This document shows positions 6,397-16,038 of a DNA stretch of 64,000 bases, in pieces (position 1 is the stretch's first letter; each line of letters begins with the position of its first letter). A program made the translations under genes and the position numbers. The notes beneath the pieces are model-generated. The model made no database searches. It saw only the letters and a program-made list of their open reading frames with translations, and was not told the origin of the DNA. The stretch lies in contig NZ_JBHRTO010000001.1 in the NCBI RefSeq assembly GCF_042646385.1, positions 2,480,001-2,544,000 of the forward strand, read 5' to 3'. This DNA comes from Cypionkella sinensis (GTDB taxonomy: Bacteria > Pseudomonadota > Alphaproteobacteria > Rhodobacterales > Rhodobacteraceae).

Positions 6397-9300
6397 ATGG
6401 TAAAAGCGATTGATTTCGCTGTCCGCAATGTTGCGGGCGGTGCGCAGCATGGCAGTGTCGCAGGCGACAGCCAAGGCAACTTCATTCAGGTCGGCTCGGG
6501 CGATAGCGTCTCGCTGAACCTGTCGCGTGCAAGCGTTGTGGGCTATGAACAGCAAGGCGGCGACCTGCTGGTGAAGCTGTCGGATGGCCGCACGGTTGTG
6601 TTGAGCAACTACTTCAATGAAAATCCCGGGGATGTGAACCATCTCTATCTGTCCTCGGATGGTGAGATCACCGAAGTGATCATCCACGAAGGTCAGGGTG
6701 GCGTGCTGGCGGCGGATTACGGCCCTGTCAGCGGTTGGGACAAGTGGAGCCCGCTGGACGACATGCGCTTTACCGCAGCCGACAGTATCTCGGATGTGGC
6801 GATGGCTTCGAATGAGCCTGCGGGCATGGCACCGTTCGTGCCGGGTCTGTTGGGTCTGGGCGGTCTGGGTGCGATTGCGGCCGGTGCGGGCGCGATTGCG
6901 GTGATCGCCGGGGCTGGCGGCGGTGGTGGTTCGGGCGGTGGCGGCGGTGGTGGCACCCCCGATCAGACGCCCCCGCCGGTGACTGTCACCGAGGGCACCA
7001 AATCGGTGAACCATGTCGAAAATGGCGCTGACTATGTGAACGGCGTGGTTATTGCTGGCACCAGCGAGCCGGGCGCAAAGATTGATGTGGTGGTCAATGG
7101 CCACACGCAGACCACTGTGGTGGATAACACTGGCCACTGGACAGTGACGTTCCCGACCACGCAGGTTGATCCGGGTGAATATGAAACGCCGGTGGTGGTG
7201 AAAGCCACCGATGCGGCGGGCAACAGCACGACCTGGAACGATGTTCTGGTGGTGGATACCGTACCGAACCCGATCAATTTTGACGCGGTGACCGGCGACG
7301 ACAAGGTGAACTTTGTCGAGAACGAAACCGGGTTGGTGGTGACGGGCACTTCGGTGGCAGGTGCTACCTTGCAAGTGACGCTGAACGGCGTGACCAACAC
7401 GGTTGTGGTAGGCTCGGATGGGCACTGGACCACGACTTACCCTGTGGGCACCCTGCCCGCTGGCGAATACAATCAAGTGATTACGGCGACTTCGACCGAC
7501 AATCACGGCAATACCTCAACCTCGAGCCACACCTTCGCAGTGGATACGCAGACTTCGGTGGCCTTCACCGGCACGCCGGGTGGCGATGGCACGGTGAACG
7601 CGGCGGAAGCAGCGGCAGGCGTGGTGCTGAGCGGCACGGCGCAGGCGGGGGCTTCGGTTTCGGTGGTTTGGGGCGGCACAACGCTGACCACGACCGCCAA
7701 TTCCAGCGGTGTGTGGACCGTGACCTATCCGGCGGGTTCTGTGGCGGCTGGCACCTATACATCGACCGCGACGGCAACGGCGACCGACAGCTTCGGCAAC
7801 ACCGCAACCGCAACGCAAGTGGTCAATGTCGATACCGAAACTGCGGTGACGGTGAACAATGGCCAATCTGGCGGCGATGATGTGATCTCGGGCGCAGAGG
7901 CTGCGGCTGGCGTTGCCCTGACCGGCACCGCAGAACCGGGCGCGACGGTTGTTGTCACGCTGGAAGGCGTGTCGCATACCGTGACGGCAAGCGCTTCTGG
8001 CACCTGGACGGCGAACTTCAGCACCTCTGAGATTCGTCAGGGCACCTATGACTCGGTGGTGTCGGTGACTTCGACCGATCTGGCGGGCAACACCGCTTCG
8101 ACGACGCATAACCTGCATGTTGACACCCAGACCACGGTTGCGGTGAACGCAGGCCAGGCCGGTGGCGATGATATGGTCAACGCGGCAGAAGCGTCGGCTG
8201 GGCTGGCGCTGACCGGCACCGCGGAAGCTGGCGCACGGGTGACGGTGACGTTTGAAGGTGTCACCAAGATCGTGACCGCAGGGGCCGATGGCACCTGGAC
8301 GGCAAATTACTCCAGCAGCGAAGTGCGCAGCGGCACCTACGATTCGACCGTGCAGGTTTCGGCTGTGGATGCGGTTGGCAACACCGCCACCACCACGCAT
8401 CTGCTGCATGTCGATACGCAAATCGCTGTGGCGATCCCGGCGGGGCAAGCGGGCGGCGATGATGCGATCTCGGGCGCGGAAAAAGCGGCTGGCGTGACCT
8501 TGACCGGCACGGCGGATGCGGGCGCGACTGTGGTTGTGACGATGGAGGGCGTGAGCCACACCGTCACTGCAACGGCAGCGGGCACCTGGTCGGCAGATTT
8601 CAGCGCCAGCGAAGTGCGGGCAGGCACCTATGACTCGGTGGTGACGGTGCGGGCTACGGATGCGGCGGGCAACTCGGCAACCGCTTCGCATACCGTGCAT
8701 GTCGATACCGAAACCCGCGTGGCGATCAATGTCGGCCAAGCGGGCGGCGATGATATCATCAGCGGCGCAGAAGAAGCCGTTGGTGTGGCGCTGACCGGCA
8801 CGGCGGAAGCGGGGGCTACGGTTGTGGTCACGATGGAGGGCGTCAGCCACACCGTTGTGGCAAGCAACGCAGGCACCTGGACCGCGAACTTCTCGGCAAG
8901 CGAAATCCGCTCGGGCACTTATGCTTCAACGGTGACGGCTGTCGCGACCGATGCCCTTGGCAACACCGCGACGACGACGCATGTGGTCAATGTCGACACC
9001 GAAGTGGTGCCGTTTGACCGTGCGACGCTGTCTTACGGCAGCGATCAGATCCTGAACGCTGCAGAGGCAGCCAATGGTCTGACCGTGACGGGCCATGTCG
9101 AAGCCGGTTCGACCGTGATGGTCAAATTCGGCAGCGGCGCGCAGCATGCGGCCACGGTCGCAGCGGATGGCAGCTGGAGCTATACGTTTGCAGCGGGCGA
9201 AATCCCGGCGGGCGAAAACTCGGTGACGCTGACGGCGGTGGCAACGGATCACGTTGGCAACGTCTCGACCATCACCGAGCAGGTGGCGGTGGATACCATT

Positions 9301-10191
9301 GTGCGCAACTTCACCCATCAGGACGTGATTGCGGGCGACGATATTCTGAACGCAGCAGAGCGCGCCGCAGGCCTGACGCTGACCGGCACATCCGAGCCGT
9401 TCTCGACGCTGGTGCTGCATCTGTCCAATGGTTCGGAAGTGACGGCTTCGGTCGGCGCTGACGGGCTGTGGAGTGCAACCTTCCCAGCATCGTCGCTGCC
9501 CACGGGCGAAGGCAATATGTCGGTGACGGTGACGGCGACGGACCATGCCGGCAACACCGCCAGCTACACCGACAGCTTTGCCTACGACACCGTGATGCCG
9601 AATGATCCGTGGATCACCAACGATGCGGGCACCGGCAACCTGATTTCGGGTATCGCCTCGGCTGCGTCGCCGGATGCGCTGACCTATCACGAAGTTGCGG
9701 CTTCGGGTGCGGTGCATCAGTTGCAGACCACGGCGCAGTTCGATGCGGGTGTGGATGTGAACGGCAGCAACGTGCCAAGCCATTGGGCGTTCTTCAACAC
9801 CCCGGTGGCAGATGGCAGCTATCTGGTGATCAATGACACCGATGCGGCGGGCAACGAGCAAAGCACGCTGTATCTGCGCTCGACCACGGGCGAGGTGACG
9901 GTTGATCTGACACGTGCGGGCCTGCAAGGCTTTGACTTTGGCACGATCGATCTGACTGCATCGCACGCCACAGTGACGCTGACCGAGGCACAGATCAACA
10001 GCCTGACCGGGGCGGATCACCAGATGGCGATCCGTGGCGGTGCGGACGATCATGTCAACATCGCAGGTGCTGTGGCTGGCGCACATCAGGTTGTGAACGG
10101 CGAAAGCTATACGCTTTACACGCTGGGCAGCAGCGGTGCTTCGGTGCTGATCGACGACGATATCAACGTCAACACGAGCACTGGCGTCTGA
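6397..10191 (+). CDS. BapA-like type I secreted adhesin with Ig-like repeats
   Basis: A 1264-residue acidic surface protein. Residues 1 to about 135 match the BapA prefix-like domain (IDFAVRN start, LSDGRTVVLSNYF). A hydrophobic Gly/Ala stretch and poly-Gly linker follow (about 148-187), then nine bacterial Ig-like repeats of 96-99 residues, each ending in VDT or YDT (about 190-1065), a degenerate tenth and a 100-residue C-terminal region presumed to hold the secretion signal. No Sec signal peptide and no GGxGxD RTX repeats are seen. The exporter is encoded directly downstream. ATG at 6397 is preferred over the in-frame TTG at 6379 because GGCGGAG precedes it. Role inferred: biofilm or surface attachment. 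Confidence 0.85.
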   Translation: MVKAIDFAVRNVAGGAQHGSVAGDSQGNFIQVGSGDSVSLNLSRASVVGYEQQGGDLLVKLSDGRTVVLSNYFNENPGDVNHLYLSSDGEITEVIIHEGQGGVLAADYGPVSGWDKWSPLDDMRFTAADSISDVAMASNEPAGMAPFVPGLLGLGGLGAIAAGAGAIAVIAGAGGGGGSGGGGGGGTPDQTPPPVTVTEGTKSVNHVENGADYVNGVVIAGTSEPGAKIDVVVNGHTQTTVVDNTGHWTVTFPTTQVDPGEYETPVVVKATDAAGNSTTWNDVLVVDTVPNPINFDAVTGDDKVNFVENETGLVVTGTSVAGATLQVTLNGVTNTVVVGSDGHWTTTYPVGTLPAGEYNQVITATSTDNHGNTSTSSHTFAVDTQTSVAFTGTPGGDGTVNAAEAAAGVVLSGTAQAGASVSVVWGGTTLTTTANSSGVWTVTYPAGSVAAGTYTSTATATATDSFGNTATATQVVNVDTETAVTVNNGQSGGDDVISGAEAAAGVALTGTAEPGATVVVTLEGVSHTVTASASGTWTANFSTSEIRQGTYDSVVSVTSTDLAGNTASTTHNLHVDTQTTVAVNAGQAGGDDMVNAAEASAGLALTGTAEAGARVTVTFEGVTKIVTAGADGTWTANYSSSEVRSGTYDSTVQVSAVDAVGNTATTTHLLHVDTQIAVAIPAGQAGGDDAISGAEKAAGVTLTGTADAGATVVVTMEGVSHTVTATAAGTWSADFSASEVRAGTYDSVVTVRATDAAGNSATASHTVHVDTETRVAINVGQAGGDDIISGAEEAVGVALTGTAEAGATVVVTMEGVSHTVVASNAGTWTANFSASEIRSGTYASTVTAVATDALGNTATTTHVVNVDTEVVPFDRATLSYGSDQILNAAEAANGLTVTGHVEAGSTVMVKFGSGAQHAATVAADGSWSYTFAAGEIPAGENSVTLTAVATDHVGNVSTITEQVAVDTIVRNFTHQDVIAGDDILNAAERAAGLTLTGTSEPFSTLVLHLSNGSEVTASVGADGLWSATFPASSLPTGEGNMSVTVTATDHAGNTASYTDSFAYDTVMPNDPWITNDAGTGNLISGIASAASPDALTYHEVAASGAVHQLQTTAQFDAGVDVNGSNVPSHWAFFNTPVADGSYLVINDTDAAGNEQSTLYLRSTTGEVTVDLTRAGLQGFDFGTIDLTASHATVTLTEAQINSLTGADHQMAIRGGADDHVNIAGAVAGAHQVVNGESYTLYTLGSSGASVLIDDDINVNTSTGV
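6961..9591 (+). repeat. Tandem Ig-like domain repeats inside the adhesin gene
   Basis: Repeat units end at 7260, 7548, 7836, 8127, 8418, 8709, 9000, 9297 and 9591. Units four to seven (7837-9000) are each exactly 291 bases and very similar, sharing GQAGGDD, GAE, LTGTAEAGA, GVSHTV and GTW motifs. The outer units are more diverged (288, 294 and 297 bases). This suggests recent duplication of the central block. Confidence 0.85.
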
Positions 10192-10206
10192 GCAGGGAAA
10201 CGGGCC

Positions 10207-11535
10207 ATGCCCAGAAACCGCAAGAACGGGTCCGGGAACGGGGTTAATTACCTCGTCCCGGCGCTGGCAGGGCTTGCCTTGCTGGCGGGATGCATGGGGG
10301 GGCCGGAAGCCCCTTCGATGCTGCAAACGCATGAGCAAGCCGGGCCGAATGCGGTGGGGGCCTTGGGGCAACCTGCCGGGTCTGGCCTGATCGGTGATTT
10401 GCAGGCGCGCCGCTCGGTTTTGCCGCCGGGCGGGTCTTATGCGAAAATCTCGGATGCCGTGATTCAGGCGGGTTCGGGGGCGGCGCAGGCCGAATTGCGC
10501 GTGGCGCAATTGAAGGCCAATGCGCAAGCGAAGAACTGGCTGCCCTCTATCGGGCCATCAGTCAACCTGACCTCATTGGGCGGGTTGGCTGCCAGCTTGC
10601 TGCTGGAACAGGCGATGTTTGACAATGGGCGGCGCAAGGCCGAACGCGCCTTCGCCTCGGCGGATGTCGAGGTGGCGGCAGTCAGCCTTTCCACCGCAAT
10701 GAACCAGCGGGTATTTGACGGCCTGACCTATTACGTCAATGCCCAGCGCGCGCGGGCGCAGGCCACTGTCGCGCAGGCGGCAGCGCAAAAATTGCAGGAA
10801 TTCAATACTATCATGGGCAAACGCGTGGCAGGCGGTTTGTCGGACGGTTCAGAGCAGCAGGTCTTGAACCAACGCGTGGCCGAGATGCAGGCGACGGTGT
10901 CTGTCGATTTGCAGACCGAAGCCAGCCAGATGGCGCAACTGGCCGCCCTGACCGGGCAGCCGATGGCGGGTGTCAACGGCCTCGACACCCTGCCCGACAC
11001 CGGCAAATCCTCGACCGAGCCGTTGGCGGTGGTCAAGGCGCGGGGCGAAGGCGCGCGGGCGATTGCGCAAGCGCAGATGCAACTGGCCGGGATGAAATTT
11101 GGGCTTTCGACCACGGCGGGGCTGGATGAAGGCGGGGTCAATCCCGGCCTGCGACTGAACGGCACCGGGCGGCTGAACCCCGGCGCAAAGGACAACATCG
11201 CAGCCTTGCAGCAAACCGGCGATGTGGTGGATCGGCAAACGGCAGAAGCCGCCGAAACCGCCAACCGACGCATCGTGGCGCTGCAACAGCAGAAGGCCAA
11301 TCTGGCCTCGCGCCGCGCGCAGGGCGCTGAGGTGTTGCAGCAGACGGCAGCGAACCTTGATCTGTTCACCCAGCAATACAAGGTGGGGCGGCGGACGCTG
11401 CTGGAACTGGTCGGGCAATACGATGCCTATGCACGCTTGCAGCGGGATCAGGCTTCGCTGGGCTATGACATGGCACTGATTGATCTGGAAATTGCCCGGG
11501 ATCGTGGGTTGTTGGTAGATGGGGCACGGATGTGA
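10207..11535 (+). CDS. TolC-family outer membrane channel, predicted lipoprotein
   Basis: A 442-residue TolC/OEP-family protein, the outer membrane exit duct of the type I secretion system. The N-terminus has a basic region, a hydrophobic core and a lipobox, LLAGC, with Cys29 as the predicted lipidation site. The rest is Ala/Gln-rich alpha-helical hairpin sequence with two related halves, as in TolC. It starts 15 bases after the adhesin stop, and its stop overlaps the GTG start of the ABC gene. Most type I TolC partners have a simple signal peptide; the lipobox resembles OprM-type channels. Confidence 0.85.
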   Translation: MPRNRKNGSGNGVNYLVPALAGLALLAGCMGGPEAPSMLQTHEQAGPNAVGALGQPAGSGLIGDLQARRSVLPPGGSYAKISDAVIQAGSGAAQAELRVAQLKANAQAKNWLPSIGPSVNLTSLGGLAASLLLEQAMFDNGRRKAERAFASADVEVAAVSLSTAMNQRVFDGLTYYVNAQRARAQATVAQAAAQKLQEFNTIMGKRVAGGLSDGSEQQVLNQRVAEMQATVSVDLQTEASQMAQLAALTGQPMAGVNGLDTLPDTGKSSTEPLAVVKARGEGARAIAQAQMQLAGMKFGLSTTAGLDEGGVNPGLRLNGTGRLNPGAKDNIAALQQTGDVVDRQTAEAAETANRRIVALQQQKANLASRRAQGAEVLQQTAANLDLFTQQYKVGRRTLLELVGQYDAYARLQRDQASLGYDMALIDLEIARDRGLLVDGARM

Positions 11536-13835
11536 ATGACCGGGTTGTTGCCTTTGACATAAACGCGGGCCGGGTGGCTGCGGCTGACGACATCGCTGCG
11601 CGCAGCGGTGCCGGGGGGCGCGTGCCACAAGGTCGGCACACGGCACGGGCACTCAGCCGGGCGCAACTGGCAACGGTTTATGCCGGGTTGGCCGGGGTAG
11701 AGCTTGCCGTTTCCGATGTGGTCGAGCAGATTCAGCTTGCCTCGGAAGCCGGGCAGTTGGGCTTGCCCGAAGTGGCGCGGGCGTTGCGCGGCTGCGGGCT
11801 GAACGCCAAGGTCGATCCGGTGGCAGAGCCGGGGATCGCGCATTGGCCCGCCTTGGCCGAGATGACATCCGGCCAGATCGTTCTGGTGCTGTCGGAAACG
11901 GCGGATGGTGTCGAGGTTTACGACACCAGCGTCGATAACATGCGGGCCGAAGTGCCGCATGGAGATTTCCGCCAAGTCTATGCCGGTCGCATCCTGCGGC
12001 TGCGGACTTCGGTGGACGAGTTGGAAACCCGCCATGTCGAGGCGACGAAATCTCCGCATTGGTTCTGGGGCGAATTCAAGCGCTACAAGCGTCAGTTGGG
12101 CGAGGTGGCGGCAGGGTCACTGGTGGCAAACCTGTTGGCGGTGGCAGTGTCGCTGTTCTCGATGCAGGTCTATGACCGGGTGATCCCGTATCAGTCGGAA
12201 CCAACGCTGTGGGTCTTGGCACTGGGCGCGATGCTGGCGATCTGCCTTGAGGCGGCGCTGAAGCTGGCCCGTTCGGGGCTGATGGATACCACCGGCAAGC
12301 GGATTGAATTGTCGGTGCAGGCGCGGCTGATGGACAAGCTGCTTGGCATGAAGCATGGCCCCGGCCAGCGCAGCCCTTCCAGCCTGTTCGCTGCGATGCG
12401 CGAGTTTTCCTCGGTGCGCGAGTTTTTCACCGCCACCACCATCGGCACTCTGGCCGACTTGCCGTTTATCCTGATTTTCCTGGCGCTTGTCGCCTCGATT
12501 GGCGGCAATCTGGTTTGGATTCTGGTGCTGGGTGGCATCCTGATGGTGCTGCCGGGGTTCCTGTTTCAGAAAAAGATGGTGGCGCTGACAGCGGCAACGC
12601 AGGGCGCTTCGACCCGCGCGGCGCGGCTGCTGTATGAGGCGATCTTTGAGGCTGAAACCGTCACTACTCAACGTGGCGAAGATCGGGTGAAACGGATCTG
12701 GGCCGAGCTGTCGATCCTCTCAGCCAGCAAATCCAGCGACCAGCGGCACCTGACGGCAATGCTGGGCTATTGGGCGCAGGGCGTGCAGCAGGCGACCTAT
12801 ATTCTGGCGGTGGTGGCCGGGGCGTATCTGGTGTTCGCGGGCGAATTTACCGTGGGCACCATCATCGCCATCGGCATCCTGACCGGGCGCACGCTGGGCC
12901 CGCTGGCATCGCTGTCGTCCACTATGTCTAAATGGACCAATGTGAAATCGGCTTTGGATGGCTTGGATGCGATTGCAGCGTCCAATCAAGCCGAGGAAGC
13001 CGGGCGGCACTATCTGCGCCGCGACAAGCTGACCGGCGCTTACGAATTGCGCCATGTCGAATTCCGCTATGATCCGAAGGCGGCGGCGACGGTCGAGATC
13101 AATGGCCTGTCGATCCCGCAGGGGCAGCATATCGCGGTTCTGGGCAGCAATGGTTCGGGCAAATCGACGCTGCTGCGGGTGCTGGCGGGGCTTTATGAGC
13201 CTTCGGCGGGGCGTGTGCTGATTGACGGCGTTGACATGAATCAGGTGCATCCGCGCGATTTGCGCCGCGGTGTCGGCTATCTGGGGCAGGAAGTGCGGCT
13301 GTTTGCTGGTAGCTTGCGCGACAATCTGAACATGTCGCAGCTTGAGCGTGACGATGACCGTTTGCTTGAATCGCTGGATTTTGCGGGTCTTGGCCCGTTT
13401 GTGCGCAGCCATCCGCGCGGGCTTGATCTGGAAATCCGTGAAATGGGCGAAGGCCTGTCAGTAGGGCAGCGCCAAAGCATCGGCTGGGCGCGGATCTGGC
13501 TGCAAAACCCGCGCGTGGCAATTCTGGATGAACCAACTGCCGCGCTGGATCAGACGCTGGAGACCACGCTGGTCAGCCGCCTGAAAACCTGGCTGGACGG
13601 GCGCACGGCGATCATCGCGACCCATCGCGTGCCAATCCTGCAACTGACCAACCGCGTGGTGATCATGCAGAATGGTCGGCTGGTGGTGGATGGCCCGCGT
13701 GAAGCTGTGCTGGCGCATCTGAACAACGGCGGCGTGGCCGCGCAGGCCCCTGCCCCGCAACCCGGCGTGGCGATTGGCAGCATCACCCCGGTCAAGAAGC
13801 CGTTCACCATGCAGGTTGGGGGTGCCAAACCATGA
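11532..13835 (+). CDS. Type I secretion ABC transporter, LapB-like
   Basis: A 767-residue inner membrane exporter that energises adhesin secretion. Domains in order: a degenerate C39-peptidase-like domain (about residues 45-160) without a recognisable catalytic Cys motif, a six-helix transmembrane domain (about 200-480), and an ATPase with Walker A GSNGSGKST (about 538-546), signature LSVGQRQS (about 642) and Walker B VAILDEP (about 662-668). Loss of the protease residues is typical of exporters whose substrate lacks a double-Gly leader. GTG start overlaps the previous stop (GTGA), and its own stop overlaps the HlyD start (ATGA). Confidence 0.9.
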   Translation: MNDRVVAFDINAGRVAAADDIAARSGAGGRVPQGRHTARALSRAQLATVYAGLAGVELAVSDVVEQIQLASEAGQLGLPEVARALRGCGLNAKVDPVAEPGIAHWPALAEMTSGQIVLVLSETADGVEVYDTSVDNMRAEVPHGDFRQVYAGRILRLRTSVDELETRHVEATKSPHWFWGEFKRYKRQLGEVAAGSLVANLLAVAVSLFSMQVYDRVIPYQSEPTLWVLALGAMLAICLEAALKLARSGLMDTTGKRIELSVQARLMDKLLGMKHGPGQRSPSSLFAAMREFSSVREFFTATTIGTLADLPFILIFLALVASIGGNLVWILVLGGILMVLPGFLFQKKMVALTAATQGASTRAARLLYEAIFEAETVTTQRGEDRVKRIWAELSILSASKSSDQRHLTAMLGYWAQGVQQATYILAVVAGAYLVFAGEFTVGTIIAIGILTGRTLGPLASLSSTMSKWTNVKSALDGLDAIAASNQAEEAGRHYLRRDKLTGAYELRHVEFRYDPKAAATVEINGLSIPQGQHIAVLGSNGSGKSTLLRVLAGLYEPSAGRVLIDGVDMNQVHPRDLRRGVGYLGQEVRLFAGSLRDNLNMSQLERDDDRLLESLDFAGLGPFVRSHPRGLDLEIREMGEGLSVGQRQSIGWARIWLQNPRVAILDEPTAALDQTLETTLVSRLKTWLDGRTAIIATHRVPILQLTNRVVIMQNGRLVVDGPREAVLAHLNNGGVAAQAPAPQPGVAIGSITPVKKPFTMQVGGAKP

Positions 13836-15013
13836 GCCTGGCCACCTACGACGAAAGCTTTGCCGAGAAAACCCGTGGCCCCAGCCGCACGATCTGGATG
13901 ATCGTGCTGGTGATGGTGGTGTTTGTCGCCTGGGCCTCGGTGGCTTGGGTGGATGAGATCGTGCGGGCGCAGGGTGAGGTGGTATCCTCGAGCCGGCCGC
14001 AGATCATCCAGAACCTTGAAGGCGGGATTCTGGCCGAGTTGAACGTGGCCGAGGGTGATGTGGTCGAACCGGGGCAAACCCTCGCACGGCTTTACGGCAC
14101 ACAGTATCAGGCGGCGGTGGATGAACTGTCCGATGAAATCGCCACGCTGGAAATCCGCCGCCTGCGTCTGTCTGCGGAAATGGAAGGCAACGCTGATTTC
14201 ACCGTGCCTGCCGCTTTGGCGGCCCGGGTGCCGGATGTGGTGGCATCGGAAAAGGCGCTGCTGACCGCACGGCTGAGCGAATACACCGCCCGCGTCGAAG
14301 GTGCGCAGGCGGTGCTGGAGCAGACCTCGACCGAGGCCGAATTGATGGAGAAGATGTATAAGCAAGACATCGCCCCGTTGATCGAAGTCACCCGCGCGCG
14401 GCGTGACAATTCCGATGCGAAGAACAAGCTCTCCGAGGCGCGGACCAGCACCAAGATGGAGCGCGCGACGGATTACGCCAAGACCGAAAGCGATCTGGCA
14501 GGCCTGCGGCAAAAGCTGAAACTGGCGCAGGATCAGTTGTCGCGCACGGTGTTGGTGGCGCCGATGAAGGGCGTGGTCAACAAACTGTCGATCACCACGA
14601 TTGGCGGCGTGGTCAAACCCGGTGAGGAAATTCTGCAGATCATTCCGCTGGACGATGATCTGTTCATCGAAGCACGGGTAAAGCCGCGCGACATCGCGTC
14701 GGTGCGCGAGGGGCTGGATGCGACGGTCAAGCTTTCGGCCTATGATTATACGATCTACGGCTCGCTGAAGGCGAAAGTGGTGTTCATCTCGGCTGACACG
14801 TTCAAGGACGAACGCTCGCGCGATCCGAATGGCGACCCGCATTACAAGGTGACTCTTGCCGTTGATCGCAGCAAATTCACCGAGCGGCAGAAAGGGCTTG
14901 AGATCAAGCCGGGGATGCAGGCGGATGTGGAACTGGAGACAGGCGGCAAGACCATTCTGACCTATCTGACCAAGCCCTTGTATAAATCCAGTGAGGCGCT
15001 GCGCGAGCGCTAA
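13832..15013 (+). CDS. HlyD-family membrane fusion protein
   Basis: A 393-residue periplasmic adaptor linking the ABC exporter to the TolC-family channel. It has a short cytoplasmic N-terminus, one membrane helix (about residues 21-40), a lipoyl-like segment containing NLEGGILAEL, a long coiled coil (about 95-235) and a beta-barrel half containing VAPMKGVVNKL. Last gene of the four-gene secretion operon, which reads adhesin, outer channel, ATPase, adaptor. About 90 bases separate it from motB. Confidence 0.9.
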   Translation: MSLATYDESFAEKTRGPSRTIWMIVLVMVVFVAWASVAWVDEIVRAQGEVVSSSRPQIIQNLEGGILAELNVAEGDVVEPGQTLARLYGTQYQAAVDELSDEIATLEIRRLRLSAEMEGNADFTVPAALAARVPDVVASEKALLTARLSEYTARVEGAQAVLEQTSTEAELMEKMYKQDIAPLIEVTRARRDNSDAKNKLSEARTSTKMERATDYAKTESDLAGLRQKLKLAQDQLSRTVLVAPMKGVVNKLSITTIGGVVKPGEEILQIIPLDDDLFIEARVKPRDIASVREGLDATVKLSAYDYTIYGSLKAKVVFISADTFKDERSRDPNGDPHYKVTLAVDRSKFTERQKGLEIKPGMQADVELETGGKTILTYLTKPLYKSSEALRER

Positions 15014-15102
15014 GGCGTAGAAATAGCTAAAATCCAATCCCTTAAGCTGCGGGAAACCCTGTTGCGCTATACCTGAGTTTGGGTGTGAAACATGGGTGTG
15101 TG

Positions 15103-15948
15103 ATGGCCGGGCAATCAAATGCCGCGCCAGTCATCATCAAGCGGAAGAAGATTGTGCAAGGCGGCGGGCACCACGGTGGGGCGTGGAAAGTGGCCTATGC
15201 TGACTTTGTGACGGCCATGATGGCCTTCTTCATGCTGATGTGGCTGTTGAATGCGACAACGGAAAAGCAACGTAAGGGCATAGCGGATTATTTCAGTCCG
15301 ACCATCGCGGTCAGCCGGGTCTCGGGTGGCGGCGACAGCATGTTCGGTGGCGACTCGACCTTCTCGGAAGAGGCACTTGCGCAGAATGGCACCGGAGCCA
15401 GCCTCGCGCAGCCCACGGAAAGCAATAAGGCGCGCGGCGAAAAGGGTTCTGCCGAACAAGACGCGGCAGAGGCTGCCGAGCAGCAACGCATGTCACAGAT
15501 TGCGCAGGCGCTGATGGCGCAGGGCGGTGAAAGCATGACCATGCAGCGGATGCTGCGGCATGTGGTCACGAAAGTCACGGATGAGGGGCTGGTGGTGGAA
15601 ATCTTCGATCTGCCCAATGCGCCGCTGTTTGTGGATGATACCGCCGAGCCCACCGGTGAGACACGCAAAATCGCTGCCCTGATCGCAGAAGTCCTTGGTT
15701 TGGCGGAAAATCAGATCGCCGTGAACGGTCATCTGCGCACCCTGCCGATCACCTTGAAAGACAATCCGGCTTGGGATCTTTCCACCGCCCGCGCGCAGGC
15801 TATGCGGGGGATGTTGGAAAGCGACGGCATAGCCAGCGCCCGTATGGCGCGGATCAGCGGCCACGCCGATCGCAAGCCCGCCACGCAAGACCCGACAGCG
15901 ATCCGCAACAATCGTCTGGAAATCATATTGCTGCGCAAGGACCGCTGA
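15103..15948 (+). CDS. motB: Flagellar motor stator protein MotB
   Basis: A 281-residue stator subunit that anchors the MotA/MotB proton channel to peptidoglycan. The N-terminal helix carries the proton-binding Asp (Asp34) in the segment AYADFVTAMMAFF, and the C-terminal OmpA-like domain has NQIAVNGHLRT and RISGHADRKP with NNRLEI near the end. ATG at 15103 is preferred; an extension to 15079 adds eight unlikely residues. It lies just upstream of flgE, far from motA at 25751. A TTAAGC half site lies upstream, but no full CtrA box. Confidence 0.9.
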   Translation: MAGQSNAAPVIIKRKKIVQGGGHHGGAWKVAYADFVTAMMAFFMLMWLLNATTEKQRKGIADYFSPTIAVSRVSGGGDSMFGGDSTFSEEALAQNGTGASLAQPTESNKARGEKGSAEQDAAEAAEQQRMSQIAQALMAQGGESMTMQRMLRHVVTKVTDEGLVVEIFDLPNAPLFVDDTAEPTGETRKIAALIAEVLGLAENQIAVNGHLRTLPITLKDNPAWDLSTARAQAMRGMLESDGIASARMARISGHADRKPATQDPTAIRNNRLEIILLRKDR

Positions 15949-15968
15949 GATGCGTAAAATTTGAACTG

Positions 15969-15983
15969 TTAGGGCGATCTTAA
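15969..15983. promoter_or_regulatory. CtrA-like box upstream of flgE
   Basis: TTAGGGCGATCTTAA reads TTAA-N7-CTAA on the other strand, one mismatch from the CtrA consensus TTAA-N7-TTAA. It lies 56 bases before the flgE start in the short motB-flgE gap, a sensible promoter position for the flgE-flgK-flgL-flgI operon. Function inferred. Confidence 0.5.
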
Positions 15984-16038
15984 GGCGCATGCGGCAGTTT
16001 CGACCCAATACGGTCGAGGCTTCAGAAAGGCGCATTAC

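Noticed and set aside
7516..8850. 444-codon minus-strand ORF inside the adhesin
   Set aside because: Arises from repetitive GC-rich codons of the adhesin; periodic with the repeats and His/Arg-rich.
9600..10191. RTX calcium-binding repeats at the adhesin C-terminus
   Set aside because: Only a GGADDH-like stretch is present; no GGxGxDxxx nonapeptide array.
8926..10527. 533-codon minus-strand ORF across adhesin and TolC genes
   Set aside because: Antisense to two well-supported genes; composition typical of a shadow frame.
13550..15118. 522-codon minus-strand ORF opposite the HlyD gene
   Set aside because: Antisense of ABC and HlyD genes; no recognisable domain.
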